64,000 bases of DNA, from the NCBI RefSeq assembly GCF_018709685.1, contig NZ_JABDHQ010000010.1, positions 1-64,000 of the forward strand, written 5' to 3'. This DNA comes from Akkermansia muciniphila (GTDB taxonomy: Bacteria > Verrucomicrobiota > Verrucomicrobiia > Verrucomicrobiales > Akkermansiaceae). Below, in pieces: positions 43,774 to 52,457 of this stretch. The notes beneath the pieces were generated by a model. It searched no databases and had not been told where the DNA came from. It was given only the letters and a program-made list of their open reading frames with translations. The translations under genes were made by a program, and so were the position numbers. Every line of letters starts with the position of its first letter. The first letter of the stretch is position 1.

Positions 43774-44184
43774 ATGACCAGCATTCAATTCTTCTACAGC
43801 CGGGACTTCCCGGGAAACGCCCTGCGCTCCAACGCCCGCCAGGCGCTGGAGCATCTGGGCATGAATGTGGAAATACAGGAGACGGAAGCCTCTCCGGGAC
43901 AGGCTGAATGCACGCTGCCCGCCCTCGCCATTGACGGGGAAATCGTCGTTTCCGGCGTGGAGCCTTCCGTGCGTGAGCTGGAACTCCTCTTTGAAGACCG
44001 CGCGCGGATGCAGGAAGAGGAATCCTTCTGCGGAGCGTGCGGCATGGAGTGCGGCGGCATGAATGGTGCGGCGGGCTGCGCCGGGTGCGGGAAGAACGGA
44101 GGGAACCCCGGCATGGCGGGCAAAATCATCGGCTTTGTGATCCTGCTCATCATCCTGTTCACGGCGGTAAAAATCCTCTCCTGA
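43774..44184 (+). CDS. Cys-rich protein with thioredoxin-like N-terminus and C-terminal TM
   Basis: The 136-residue product has a small redox-like N-terminal region (LPALAIDGEIVVSGVEPS), a dense Cys/Gly stretch (about 88-108: CGACGMECGGM then CAGCGKN), and a hydrophobic C-terminal segment (about 114-134). It has no signal peptide, so it is probably a tail-anchored inner-membrane protein. The Cys pattern suggests metal or disulfide binding. I recognise no family beyond the thioredoxin-like beginning. Confidence 0.6.
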   Translation: MTSIQFFYSRDFPGNALRSNARQALEHLGMNVEIQETEASPGQAECTLPALAIDGEIVVSGVEPSVRELELLFEDRARMQEEESFCGACGMECGGMNGAAGCAGCGKNGGNPGMAGKIIGFVILLIILFTAVKILS

Positions 44185-44334
44185 CCATTCCCCGTGCGCA
44201 GAAAGCGCCGCGAATGGATGCGCCTTCCCCTCCCCACGGCGGCTTTCCAAGCGGCAGGCCCACTCTTATTCCGTCCACGTGAGCAGGCTTGATAATTTCT
44301 TGAATTCCCCTCTCCAGCAGGACACAGTAGCGGC

Positions 44335-44595
44335 ATGCGCTCCTTCTTCGGTTCCATTCTCCTGATCCTGGTGCTGGCCGCCCTTGGCGCCACCATTTAT
44401 TACCACTGGTCCACCAATTCCCACCTGGAATTCGAACTCCGCAATCCTGACGAACCGGAGAAAACCATCCAGGTCATCAACATGGAAAAGCGCGCCGCCT
44501 CTCCTCAACCCGCCCCTGCCGCGGAAGAACCCATCCCCTTTGCGGAAGAGATTCCGGCTCCCGCGCCCGCCCCGGCGGAAGCCGCGGAATCCTAA
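44335..44595 (+). CDS. Small single-pass membrane protein
   Basis: The 86-residue product has a TM segment (about 5-22), a short beta-like region and a Pro/Ala/Glu-rich C-terminus. It starts 150 bases after the Cys-rich gene and ends 22 bases before the pdxA-like gene on the same strand. Function unknown. Confidence 0.55.
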   Translation: MRSFFGSILLILVLAALGATIYYHWSTNSHLEFELRNPDEPEKTIQVINMEKRAASPQPAPAAEEPIPFAEEIPAPAPAPAEAAES

Positions 44596-44617
44596 CCCCT
44601 CCCCCCTGTTCCATTTC

Positions 44618-45487
44618 ATGAAACCGGTCATCGGATACACGCTGGGCGACCAGTCGGGCATAGGCCCGGAAGTCATTTCCGCCGCGCTCGCCTCCGGAGA
44701 ACTCCCGGAGGAAGCGGAATACCGCCTCATCGGCGCCAGAGCGGACGTTCCGGTGGGAAGGCCTAATTCTGAATCCGCCAAATACGCCTTTGAACATCTG
44801 GAACAGGCTGCACAAGCCCTCCGGGAAGGAGCCGTTGACGCCGTGGTCACCGCCCCCGTCTGCAAGGAGACCCTGCATGAAGCAGGGTTCCGCTGGCCCG
44901 GACAGACGGAATTCTTTGCGGAACGCCTGGAAACGGACAATTACGCCATGTGCCTGACCGGAAAACGGCTGACGGTGGGCCTGGCAACCATCCATACGTC
45001 CCTTCAACGCGTGCCGTCCCTGCTGAACACCGCGGAGCTGGTCCGCATCGGGACCCTGCTGAAGGATTTCTGCCTCCGCAAGGGAATCCGCCGCCCGCGC
45101 ATCGCCCTGGCGGCCCTGAACCCCCATGCGGGAGAGCACGGGGCTTTCGGGAATGAGGACGGAGCCATCATTGCCCCGGCCGTGGAACAACTGGGCATTT
45201 CATGCCCGGATGCCGTGTTTGACGGTCCTGCCGTCCCGGACTGCGTATACCGTGACGCCGTGGAAGGCTGCTATGACGCCGTGCTGGCCCCGTACCATGA
45301 CCAGGGTCTGATTCCGCTGAAACTGGTGGACTTCCATACCGCCGTCAACGTCACCCTGGGCCTTCCGCGTCCCCGGCTGAGTCCTGACCACGGAACCGCT
45401 TTCAACCTGGCGGGCACCGGAAAGGCCAATCCTTCCAGCACCATCCATGCCTTCCAACTGGCCGTCCGGATGGCGCAGCCGCGTTAA
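44618..45487 (+). CDS. pdxA: 4-hydroxythreonine-4-phosphate dehydrogenase
   Basis: The 289-residue product matches PdxA, which oxidises 4-phosphohydroxy-L-threonine in PLP synthesis. Motifs: GDQSGIGPEV at the start, VVTAPVCKETL, AALNPHAGEHGAFG (metal His), YHDQGLIPLKL (metal His) and SPDHGTAFNLAGTGKANP. It is about 40 residues shorter than typical PdxA (about 330), chiefly in the loop after residue 45, but all key residues are present. I start at the ATG at 44618, which gives the canonical N-terminus; the upstream frame is not conserved. Confidence 0.9.
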   Translation: MKPVIGYTLGDQSGIGPEVISAALASGELPEEAEYRLIGARADVPVGRPNSESAKYAFEHLEQAAQALREGAVDAVVTAPVCKETLHEAGFRWPGQTEFFAERLETDNYAMCLTGKRLTVGLATIHTSLQRVPSLLNTAELVRIGTLLKDFCLRKGIRRPRIALAALNPHAGEHGAFGNEDGAIIAPAVEQLGISCPDAVFDGPAVPDCVYRDAVEGCYDAVLAPYHDQGLIPLKLVDFHTAVNVTLGLPRPRLSPDHGTAFNLAGTGKANPSSTIHAFQLAVRMAQPR

Positions 45488-46458
45488 CGGCCCTCTTCCT
45501 TCCGGAGTTTTTCCCGCCACACCCGGGCGCGCCGGGCCGGAAAGGACATCCAGTATCGAATCGTTTCCTCCTCCAGCGGATCGGCCTTCTCTCCCTCCTC
45601 CTGCTTCAGCAGGAGAGGAAAGACCGTCAACAGGTCTCCGATGGAATTTTCCATCAACTGCGGGTCATGTTCCTGCTTTTGAAGCCAGCACCATTGTTCA
45701 GGAGTCAACGGAGGAAGTTTGGAAATTCTTTCCGTCTCCTCCACCTTACGATCCGCACTGCGCCGGATCAGCAGAAACTTCCTTTCCCGGGAAATCCGCG
45801 AAACCGCATCTTTCATCATCTCCAGAACCCCGTCATTCCAACAGCTTTCCAGGGCCTTCTCCAGGCGCCCGTTGACCAGCGGGTCATTCCTCAGCATGGA
45901 AGACAGGGAATATTCATGAGTCAATTTCCAGGCCAGCAATTTTTCATAGGAGTCACCGTCCGGGGAGGACGGCAAGGGCAATTCCGCGCCGGCGATCAGG
46001 TCATCCAGGGAATCAATCGCTGTCTTGGAGACCCACATCAGCCTGCCCAGCGCGGCAAATCCCTCTTCCGCCTCTTCATGGGTTATGACGCCGTCATTTT
46101 CAAGTTCCGATAGGGAGACGGTCTTCTCCTCCCCGTCCTTTTCCCACCTTTCCTCCAATTTCCTGTACAACCGGACTTCCGCGTCAGCCATTCGGCACCA
46201 CTCCCTCGTGGCAGGCTCACCGGACATGAACGCTTCCCGCCACGACTTTTCCAGCCGATCCGCCTCCCGGTTCAATTCCTCCACCACTTTTTTACAGGAG
46301 GCGGAGTCCTTCACCCGGCTGCTGATCGTCTCCACAGCCCTGGCAAATGCATCATCCTCTACCATGTCCTCCACCACATCCACCATCCGGACGCCGGAAC
46401 GGGCGCTACCGCAGCAAAGGCACCCGGCAAGAAGCGCCATGCAAAACAATTTCATCAT
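45484..46458 (-). CDS. Hypothetical helical lipoprotein
   Basis: The 324-residue product begins with a lipoprotein-like signal (MALLAGC, Cys at about residue 13). The rest is charged and largely helical, with conserved-looking Trp and Glu residues. I recognise no family. It is convergent with pdxA, overlapping its stop by four bases, and no terminator is visible between them. Confidence 0.6.
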   Translation of the reverse strand: MMKLFCMALLAGCLCCGSARSGVRMVDVVEDMVEDDAFARAVETISSRVKDSASCKKVVEELNREADRLEKSWREAFMSGEPATREWCRMADAEVRLYRKLEERWEKDGEEKTVSLSELENDGVITHEEAEEGFAALGRLMWVSKTAIDSLDDLIAGAELPLPSSPDGDSYEKLLAWKLTHEYSLSSMLRNDPLVNGRLEKALESCWNDGVLEMMKDAVSRISRERKFLLIRRSADRKVEETERISKLPPLTPEQWCWLQKQEHDPQLMENSIGDLLTVFPLLLKQEEGEKADPLEEETIRYWMSFPARRARVWREKLRKEEGR

Positions 46459-46599
46459 GAACGGATCATTGTCAACCGCGCACGGAAAGTCAACCCCTTC
46501 CGGGCTTTGCCTCCTTTATTCCCACCCAAGGCGGGAATAAAATGCGGGAAACGGGCCGTTCCCCAAAACAAGGTAAAAAATAGGCTTGCTTTCTGGCGG

Positions 46600-46640
46600 C
46601 AATCATTGCACCTTACTTGCCCGCAAGGTGCGCACCGTTC
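46600..46640 (+). ncRNA. Possible rpsF leader hairpin
   Basis: The 5' leader of rpsF can fold as GCACCTT paired with AAGGTGC (46608-46631), followed by a CACCGTT. This resembles in outline the S6:S18-binding leader that autoregulates some rpsF genes. The partner rpsR is not adjacent, and I can only suggest the match. Confidence 0.3.
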
Positions 46641-46670
46641 GCACGACACATTTCTAATTATCACAAGACC

Positions 46671-46955
46671 ATGAGAAATTACGAAGCTCTTATCGTATTC
46701 AACATGAAGGGTACGGAAACCCCCGTTGAGGAGTTGATCAATACCGTAGCCGCTACGATGAAGGAAGAAGGCGCCGACATCACCAAGACCGAAAACGCCG
46801 GACGCCGTGAATTCGCCTATGAATCCAACCACCTTTCCGCCGGCCAGTATGTGACCTACACGTTCTCCGCGGAACCTTCCGCCATCAGGACCATCCGCGA
46901 ACGCCTCCGCCTGAATCCCCAGATTCACCTTCAGTACTACAAGGTGATCGCCTAA
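46671..46955 (+). CDS. rpsF: 30S ribosomal protein S6
   Basis: The 94-residue product starts MRNYEALIVFNMKG, and the core (GRREFAYESNHLSAGQYVTYTFSA) is typical of S6, which binds S18 in the small subunit. It is not followed by ssb or rpsR as in many bacteria, but by a terminator, so rpsF is monocistronic here. Confidence 0.95.
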   Translation: MRNYEALIVFNMKGTETPVEELINTVAATMKEEGADITKTENAGRREFAYESNHLSAGQYVTYTFSAEPSAIRTIRERLRLNPQIHLQYYKVIA

Positions 46956-47000
46956 ATCCGGCACATGCGGACGAAGCATCTGCTCCTTGCTTTTTTACTG

Positions 47001-47037
47001 AAAGGACCGCCTCTTTACGGAGGCGGTCCTTTTCTTT
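47001..47037 (+). terminator. Terminator of rpsF
   Basis: A perfect 13-bp stem (AAAGGACCGCCTC with GAGGCGGTCCTTT) followed by T residues. Confidence 0.92.
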
Positions 47038-47077
47038 ACGGGTAATTTACTCTTCAAAAACGCACGCTTGCGCCTCT

Positions 47078-48718
47078 TTAATAGACATTGGCCGCTTTTG
47101 AGGCGATGTTCCGCAGCAACTGGCGGATGGGGGCAACAGGAGGCAGATTTTCCACGCCGTATTCCCTGGCAATTTTTTCCATGTGGGGAAAGCTGATCCA
47201 CGTGCTGCCTTCCTTATCTTCCCACACGGCAATGCGCAGGGGCAGTTCCGTAGCAATGCCCGGATTTCCGAGCATCAGATTGGTGCCTACCTTGGGGGAG
47301 CCAAAAATGACCACCTTGGAGGGAGGCATTTCCAGCCCCGCTTCACGGGCATTTTTTCCGTGGTCAATCCTGGCGAAGACGGGGATGGATTTTTCCTCCA
47401 GAATCTTTTCAATGCGTTCCATGGTTTCATCCACGCCGAACACGCTTTCATAAAGATACAGGGAATTGTCATCCAGCTGGCCGGAGCCGAGCTTGGGATC
47501 CAGCGCTCCGGCAATGCGGCGCGCCAGGTTGGTCAGGTCCACGCCTTCCTTGTTCGCCGTCAGGGTCACGCACACCAGTTCGGAAGGGGCCGTGAACCGG
47601 CAGATGTAGGAGGAAAAGCCGGGAACGCCGCCCTTGATGTCCATCAGGCCCTTGTGGTGCGGGAACTGCCAGCCCGCCATGGCCGGGACGATTTTTCCAT
47701 TGTCCAGGCGGATGGGCTTGTAAATCATGTCCCGGTGCTTTTCATCCTTCACCAGGATGGAGCCGGCCAGGCAAATGTCCCAGAAGCTGATTTCCTGCGG
47801 AGTGGACCAGATGTCGGAAAAGCCGCGCAGGGAGGAGCGCGCAGGCGGAGGAACGGATTTCACGGCCCCGTCCTTCACGGCATATCCCGCCGCCGTTTCC
47901 GCCGGGTTCACATATCCCACACGGGATTTGAAGAGGGTATGCTCATTGTCATGCCCACGCACGTTATCCTGCTGTACGGCTCCCAGATCCTTGCCGAACA
48001 CCGTGTGCTGAAGGCCCAGGGGCTGGAACTGGTTTTCCCGGACAAATTCTTCATAAGGCATGCCCGCTACCGCATCAATGACCATGGACAGGAGCAGGAA
48101 GTTCGTGGCGCTCTGGCGCACGTCCGTTCCGGAGGGGAATTCCAGGCCGTTCAGCCTGACCAGGGAAAGGAGTTCTCCCGGATCATAATCCCTACCCATG
48201 TCAAACTGGGGGGATTTCCTGTAATCCGGAATGCCGGAAGAGTGCTGCAACAGCTGGAGCACGGAGACGTTCTGCCAGGCTTCCGGCAGCCCCGCCACGT
48301 AGCGGGAAATCTTGTCATGGATGTCCATTTTCCCTTTCTCCACCAGCTGGAAGGCGGCTATGGCGGCATATCCCTGGGAGATTTCCGCCGCAGGCCACAG
48401 GGTGTTGGTGGAAGCGAGAAGGCCGGTTTCCGCATTGGACACGCCGTAACCCACTACGCGGGGAATGTAGGGGGCCTGGACAATCGCAAGGGTCATGCCG
48501 GGAATTTTTTCCTCCTGCATGAAATCGTAAATCAACTGGTCCATGGACTGGCCCAGGTATTCTACCCTGGAGTCTCCACGCCCCTGGGACGGGAGATGAA
48601 TGGCTGCTGAATCTTGAGTGGACATGTTATTGGGGGTTTTGTTTGCATGCGCGGGGATGCCGCCCAGCATGCACGCGCATGCGAGTATCTCCCCTGTTAA
48701 CCTGAACGAATTATTCAT
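47078..48718 (-). CDS. Degenerate beta-lactamase-fold protein fused to DUF302
   Basis: The 546-residue exported protein starts with a signal peptide (about 1-25). Residues about 55-410 align with class C beta-lactamase/serine hydrolases (for example QLVEKGKMDIHDKIS, LQLLQHSSGIPDY, FQPLGLQHT, KGGVPGFSS). The catalytic residues are lost: the SxxK position reads E112-I-S-Q115, and YxN reads Q202-S-A204. Residues about 420-530 are DUF302-like (FGVDETMERIEKILEEKSIP, IDHGKNAREAG, VVIFGSPKVGTNLM, LPLRIAVWED). I know of no described fusion of these two. I start at 48718, which begins the signal peptide. Confidence 0.8.
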   Translation of the reverse strand: MNNSFRLTGEILACACMLGGIPAHANKTPNNMSTQDSAAIHLPSQGRGDSRVEYLGQSMDQLIYDFMQEEKIPGMTLAIVQAPYIPRVVGYGVSNAETGLLASTNTLWPAAEISQGYAAIAAFQLVEKGKMDIHDKISRYVAGLPEAWQNVSVLQLLQHSSGIPDYRKSPQFDMGRDYDPGELLSLVRLNGLEFPSGTDVRQSATNFLLLSMVIDAVAGMPYEEFVRENQFQPLGLQHTVFGKDLGAVQQDNVRGHDNEHTLFKSRVGYVNPAETAAGYAVKDGAVKSVPPPARSSLRGFSDIWSTPQEISFWDICLAGSILVKDEKHRDMIYKPIRLDNGKIVPAMAGWQFPHHKGLMDIKGGVPGFSSYICRFTAPSELVCVTLTANKEGVDLTNLARRIAGALDPKLGSGQLDDNSLYLYESVFGVDETMERIEKILEEKSIPVFARIDHGKNAREAGLEMPPSKVVIFGSPKVGTNLMLGNPGIATELPLRIAVWEDKEGSTWISFPHMEKIAREYGVENLPPVAPIRQLLRNIASKAANVY

Positions 48719-48869
48719 GGCGCCTGTTTTATAAGACCCCATTTCCTGCATACGGTTCATTCAGCTTGTCATCAGCATTCCCAAAATGCCGCAGAAAAAA
48801 AATACAACACCACCCTCTCCCCTCCTCCGGGGAAGAGTTCCGCCAGGCCAGGTTCCCGCCACGGAAGGA

Positions 48870-49478
48870 TTACAGGGACACGAAGTTTTCCAGCAGCTTT
48901 ACGCCCAGCTTCTGGCTTTTTTCCGGATGGAACTGGGTGGCTACCAGATTCCCGCGCCTGATGGCGGCGGCAAAGCGCACGCCGTACGTGCAGAAGGCGG
49001 CCGCCAGGGAGTCATCCTCCGGACGGGGATAATAGGAATGCACAAAGTAGAAGTACGGGTCCTCCCCCATGCCCTTCCAGACGGGGTCCGCAGGATCGGA
49101 GAGGGTGAGCCGGTTCCATCCCATGTGGGGCACCTTGAGTTCCGATTCCGGGAAACGGACAACGCTTCCCTTGAAGATGCCCAGCCCGGGCACCTCCCCG
49201 TCTTCCTCACCGCTTTCAAAGAGGACCTGATAACCTACGCAGATACCCAGGAACGGCCTGTCCCGTTCTATCCAGGTCCGGATCAGCGGCACCAGCTCCT
49301 GGCGGCGCAGTTTTTCCGCACAGTCCCCAAAGGCTCCCACGCCCGGCAGCACCAGATGGGTGACGCCTGCCGCATCTTCCGGCGTGCGGACCAGATGCCC
49401 GTTCACGCCGGCGGCCTCAAAGGTGTTCAGAACGCTGCGGAGGTTGCCCGCGCCGTAATCAATCACGCCGAGTTTCAT
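48870..49478 (-). CDS. hisH: Imidazole glycerol phosphate synthase, glutaminase subunit
   Basis: The 202-residue protein provides ammonia from glutamine to HisF. The glutaminase nucleophile motif is ICVGYQVLFES (Cys), and the His-Glu pair is in FHPEKSQ. It starts MKLGVIDYGAGNLRS, typical of HisH. The start at 49478 is four bases downstream of the hisB stop, so the pair is coupled. hisF and hisA are not in the window. Confidence 0.93.
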   Translation of the reverse strand: MKLGVIDYGAGNLRSVLNTFEAAGVNGHLVRTPEDAAGVTHLVLPGVGAFGDCAEKLRRQELVPLIRTWIERDRPFLGICVGYQVLFESGEEDGEVPGLGIFKGSVVRFPESELKVPHMGWNRLTLSDPADPVWKGMGEDPYFYFVHSYYPRPEDDSLAAAFCTYGVRFAAAIRRGNLVATQFHPEKSQKLGVKLLENFVSL

Positions 49479-49482
49479 GGGC

Positions 49483-50073
49483 TTACAGCATTCCCTTGGT
49501 TGAAGGAAGGGTTCCGGCAGCCCTGGGATCAATGGCGGCAGCCTGGCGCAGCGCGCGGGCAATGCCCTTGAAGATGGATTCCGCGATGTGGTGGCCGTCC
49601 CGGCCGTAAAGCACTTCCACGTGCAGGTTGCAGCGCAGGTTGTTGGCCAGGGCGCGGCAGAATTCCTCACAGAGGGTCAGCGGAAAGTTGGGAGCGTCCG
49701 GCAGGCCGCCCTCCGGAATGCGGAAGACCACGTACGGGCGGTTGCTCAGGTCCATCACCACGCGCGTCAGGGTTTCATCCATGGGCAGGTAGGAACAGCC
49801 GTAACGGGCAATTCCCTTCTTGTCCCCCAGCGCGTTTTTGATGCATTCACCCAGAACGATTCCCACGTCCTCCACCGTGTGGTGGGCGTCCACGTCCAGG
49901 TCTCCCCTGGCTTGAAGAGTGAGGTCCGTCAGGGAATGGCGGGCCAGCAAATCCAGCATGTGGTCAAAAAACGCATGGCCCGTGGCGATAGCGGCGCATC
50001 CCGTGCCGTCCAGGTTCAGTTCCATGCTGATGTCCGTTTCACCGGTGACCCGTTTGCAAGAAGCGTTCCTCAT
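49483..50073 (-). CDS. hisB: Imidazoleglycerol-phosphate dehydratase
   Basis: The 196-residue monofunctional HisB catalyses the seventh step of histidine synthesis. The metal-binding motifs FFDHML and [11 protein letters not shown] are present, as are [10 protein letters not shown] and the rest of the repeat. The phosphatase half of the E. coli bifunctional enzyme is absent. It precedes hisH. Confidence 0.95.
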   Translation of the reverse strand: MRNASCKRVTGETDISMELNLDGTGCAAIATGHAFFDHMLDLLARHSLTDLTLQARGDLDVDAHHTVEDVGIVLGECIKNALGDKKGIARYGCSYLPMDETLTRVVMDLSNRPYVVFRIPEGGLPDAPNFPLTLCEEFCRALANNLRCNLHVEVLYGRDGHHIAESIFKGIARALRQAAAIDPRAAGTLPSTKGML

Positions 50074-50153
50074 GCGACTCTTCTATACCGAAGCCGCTAC
50101 GGAAGAAAGCAGGAAATACCCCATGGGGAAAGATTTGCCCCCTTTTTTCCTCA

Positions 50154-50184
50154 AAAAACGGCATGGCCCGGTAAAAGGGCCATG
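50154..50184 (-). terminator. Probable terminator downstream of the coiled-coil gene
   Basis: A perfect 8-bp stem (CATGGCCC with GGGCCATG) followed on the minus strand by TTTTTT. It stands about 170 bases after the stop at 50353 and upstream of hisB; no other terminator is visible in this 279-base gap. Confidence 0.55.
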
Positions 50185-50352
50185 ACGCAGGGCCTCCGCC
50201 GTCAGAAAAAGTCCCGGGAGGATTTTGCAGGTTGAAGGAACGGAATGGACCCGACAAACAGGGCGGACTGAGTTTTTATTTAATCCGTCCTGTCCGTAAA
50301 GCCCGTTCCCGCGGCGCTTTCCGGAGGATGTTTTCTACGGGAAGGAGCCGGA

Positions 50353-51579
50353 TTATTTTTTCTTGGCCTTGGCGGCGGCAGCCCGCTCTTCCTGGCGTTT
50401 TTTGTCCCGGTCTTCACGGGCCTTGCGCGCGGCTTCCGCGCGTTCCGCGCGTTCGCGGGCGCGTTGTTCCTGAAGGCCCACGCGCACCGTTTCCGTCAGT
50501 TCCTCATAGTATTCCCGGGGAACCTGGGCGGTGCGTACATCCGCAAGGGCCTCCATGGCCTCGTCAAATTTCTTCTCGTCACACAGGCTCCAGGCCTTTT
50601 CCAGAGCGGCGGAGCCGGCGCCTTTTTCCGGTTCCTGGTTTTTCAGGCGTTCCGCATCCGTGTTGGCAACCAGCTTGACGTCCCTCATGGCTTCCAGGGA
50701 ACCTGCAGTAGGTTCATACCAGCGGTCCCCGCGCTCCTTGACCTTCTTGCGGTAGGCCCGGTACACTTCCGTGAGCTGGTTTTCACGCTCGCGGATGGCG
50801 GTCTGCTTTTTCTGGAAAGCTTCCATCAGGAGCTGGCGCTGTTCTTTCGTCAGCTTGGGATCCCCACGGCGCTTTTCCTCCTCTTTTCTCAACGTTTCAC
50901 GTTCCTTTTCCAGAGATTTTTCCTTGGCGGCTATCATGACCTCCAGCCTCCGGTTAAGCTGGCCGGAGATTCTAACAGCATCCGGATAGGCGTCCGCCAG
51001 GGCGGCGGAGCCGGGGTAGCCGTCGCGCATGCGGTCATACACGGCCATGGCCTGGTAGGGATTGCGGGCGGCAAGCGCCTTGAAGCGCTTCAGCAGTTTG
51101 CCGGCCTCATGGTCGTACTTGGTGCGCACGGTCACTTCCGCCTCATCTTTGGCTTCCTGCGCGGCCTGGGCGCCTTCCACCAGCTTCTTTTCCTCCAGCA
51201 GGACCACCACCCTGGCCCGCGCTTTCACGGCGGCGTCATGGGCCAGCCCCTGGGGATTCTTCTTGATGACCTTGTCCAGATCGGCCACGGCGCTCTCCAG
51301 CTCCTTGGCGTTCATGGCTTCCGGCTTGGCGTATGTCTTGGCGATCTTGGCGGCCTCCAGTTCATCCGGAGTCGCCTTCTTGATGGATTCAATCAATTCC
51401 CTCTTGATGGTCAGGGAATCCTTGATTCCTCCGGCCACGGGAACCAGGAGGCTCACGCTTTCCGGGGTTTCCACCTCCACGGTGCAATCCTTGTAAATGG
51501 TTCCATCCTTGAGTTTTACTTCATCCGCCGCAGCAAGCGGAACGAGTGCGGCCAGTGCCAACATGAGGGACTTGTTCAT
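50353..51579 (-). CDS. Secreted coiled-coil protein with KDG-Y module
   Basis: The 408-residue product has a signal peptide (MNKSLMLALAALVPLAAA), then a short beta module (VKLKDGTIYKDCTVEVETPESV) similar in plan to the one in the gene at 37219. The rest is a long Lys/Glu/Ala-rich helical region (about 60-400) ending in a highly basic tail (AAAKAKKK). I recognise no family. The start at 51579 gives the signal peptide; upstream codons are not conserved. Confidence 0.65.
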   Translation of the reverse strand: MNKSLMLALAALVPLAAADEVKLKDGTIYKDCTVEVETPESVSLLVPVAGGIKDSLTIKRELIESIKKATPDELEAAKIAKTYAKPEAMNAKELESAVADLDKVIKKNPQGLAHDAAVKARARVVVLLEEKKLVEGAQAAQEAKDEAEVTVRTKYDHEAGKLLKRFKALAARNPYQAMAVYDRMRDGYPGSAALADAYPDAVRISGQLNRRLEVMIAAKEKSLEKERETLRKEEEKRRGDPKLTKEQRQLLMEAFQKKQTAIRERENQLTEVYRAYRKKVKERGDRWYEPTAGSLEAMRDVKLVANTDAERLKNQEPEKGAGSAALEKAWSLCDEKKFDEAMEALADVRTAQVPREYYEELTETVRVGLQEQRARERAERAEAARKAREDRDKKRQEERAAAAKAKKK

Positions 51580-51652
51580 AAATCTAAGGCTTTTTCCAAA
51601 TTGATCTGACGAGTACGTATCCTGCACTTTACCAGAAGACACCATCTTGGCG

Positions 51653-51690
51653 ACAAAAAAAAGCCCGGAGCCGTAAAAACGGTTCCGGGC
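51653..51690 (-). terminator. Terminator of the prs-rplY unit
   Basis: A 12-bp stem (GCCCGGAGCCGT with ACGGTTCCGGGC, one G-T pair), and eight or more T residues on the minus strand, just after the rplY stop. Confidence 0.9.
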
Positions 51691-51718
51691 CCTGAGAGAT
51701 AAAATCAGGCTGTCAGGC

Positions 51719-52324
51719 TTACTTGGCAGCGGGGGCTTCTTCAGCAGCCGGAGCGGCTTCCTCCGTGGAAACGCGGGGGGCTTCCACGATGGCCACGATC
51801 ACGTCGCCGGCCAGTTCCGTGTTCACGCCGGAGGGCAGCTTGAGATCGGCAATGCGGAGGGTTTCACCCAGCTTCAGGCCGGAGATGTCAGCCGTGACGG
51901 CTTCAGGCAGGTTCTTCACCTGGCAGGTAATGGCCAGTTCATGAATGGTCTGGTCCAGCACGCCGCCCAGGGCCACGCCGGCAGCTTCACCTTCCAGAAT
52001 GACGGGAACGATGGAGTGGATGACCGTGGTATCGGTAACGGCCTGGAAGTCCACATGCACGCAGGAGTTGGTGATGGGGTTGTGCTGCACTTCCTTGAGA
52101 AGAGCCTTCACGATCTTGCCGTCGATGTCCAGAGCCACCAGAATGTGTTCGGAAACGGCGGAAGCCAGCATGCGGGAGAATTCGCGGGCGTCAACCTGTA
52201 CATTGACGTTGTCAAAACCGGGACCGTAAACCACGCCGGGGACCAGGCCCTGGCTGCGGAGTTGCTTCAGATTACCGGAGCCGCAGGCTCTCGTTTCGGC
52301 CTTGAGGGAATGGGATGTAGCCAT
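51719..52324 (-). CDS. rplY: 50S ribosomal protein L25 (CTC/long form)
   Basis: The 201-residue product has the 5S-rRNA-binding L25 domain (about 1-95) followed by the TL5 beta domain of the CTC-type long form, with an Ala/Glu-rich tail. L25 binds 5S rRNA in the central protuberance. It follows prs on the same strand, a common pairing, and ends with a terminator, so pth is not part of the unit. Confidence 0.94.
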   Translation of the reverse strand: MATSHSLKAETRACGSGNLKQLRSQGLVPGVVYGPGFDNVNVQVDAREFSRMLASAVSEHILVALDIDGKIVKALLKEVQHNPITNSCVHVDFQAVTDTTVIHSIVPVILEGEAAGVALGGVLDQTIHELAITCQVKNLPEAVTADISGLKLGETLRIADLKLPSGVNTELAGDVIVAIVEAPRVSTEEAAPAAEEAPAAK

Positions 52325-52457
52325 GTCTTATAGAGGCAATATTGAGTGTTGATTGATAATGTTTCCTAATCGGGTTCAGGCAGAGGCCCCGCCGGGATTT
52401 CTGAACCCGCGTAAACCGATACTCAGGTCAGGGCGCAGGACTCTGCACTAAAATTGT

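Noticed and set aside
46617-46670. Upstream start of rpsF
   Set aside because: Codons before 46671 add a non-conserved stretch; MRNYEA is the canonical S6 start.
47183-48610. Long plus-strand open frame opposite the DUF302 fusion gene
   Set aside because: It mirrors the minus-strand gene, has no recognisable domain and its Gly/His/Arg-rich composition is typical of antisense frames in GC-rich DNA.
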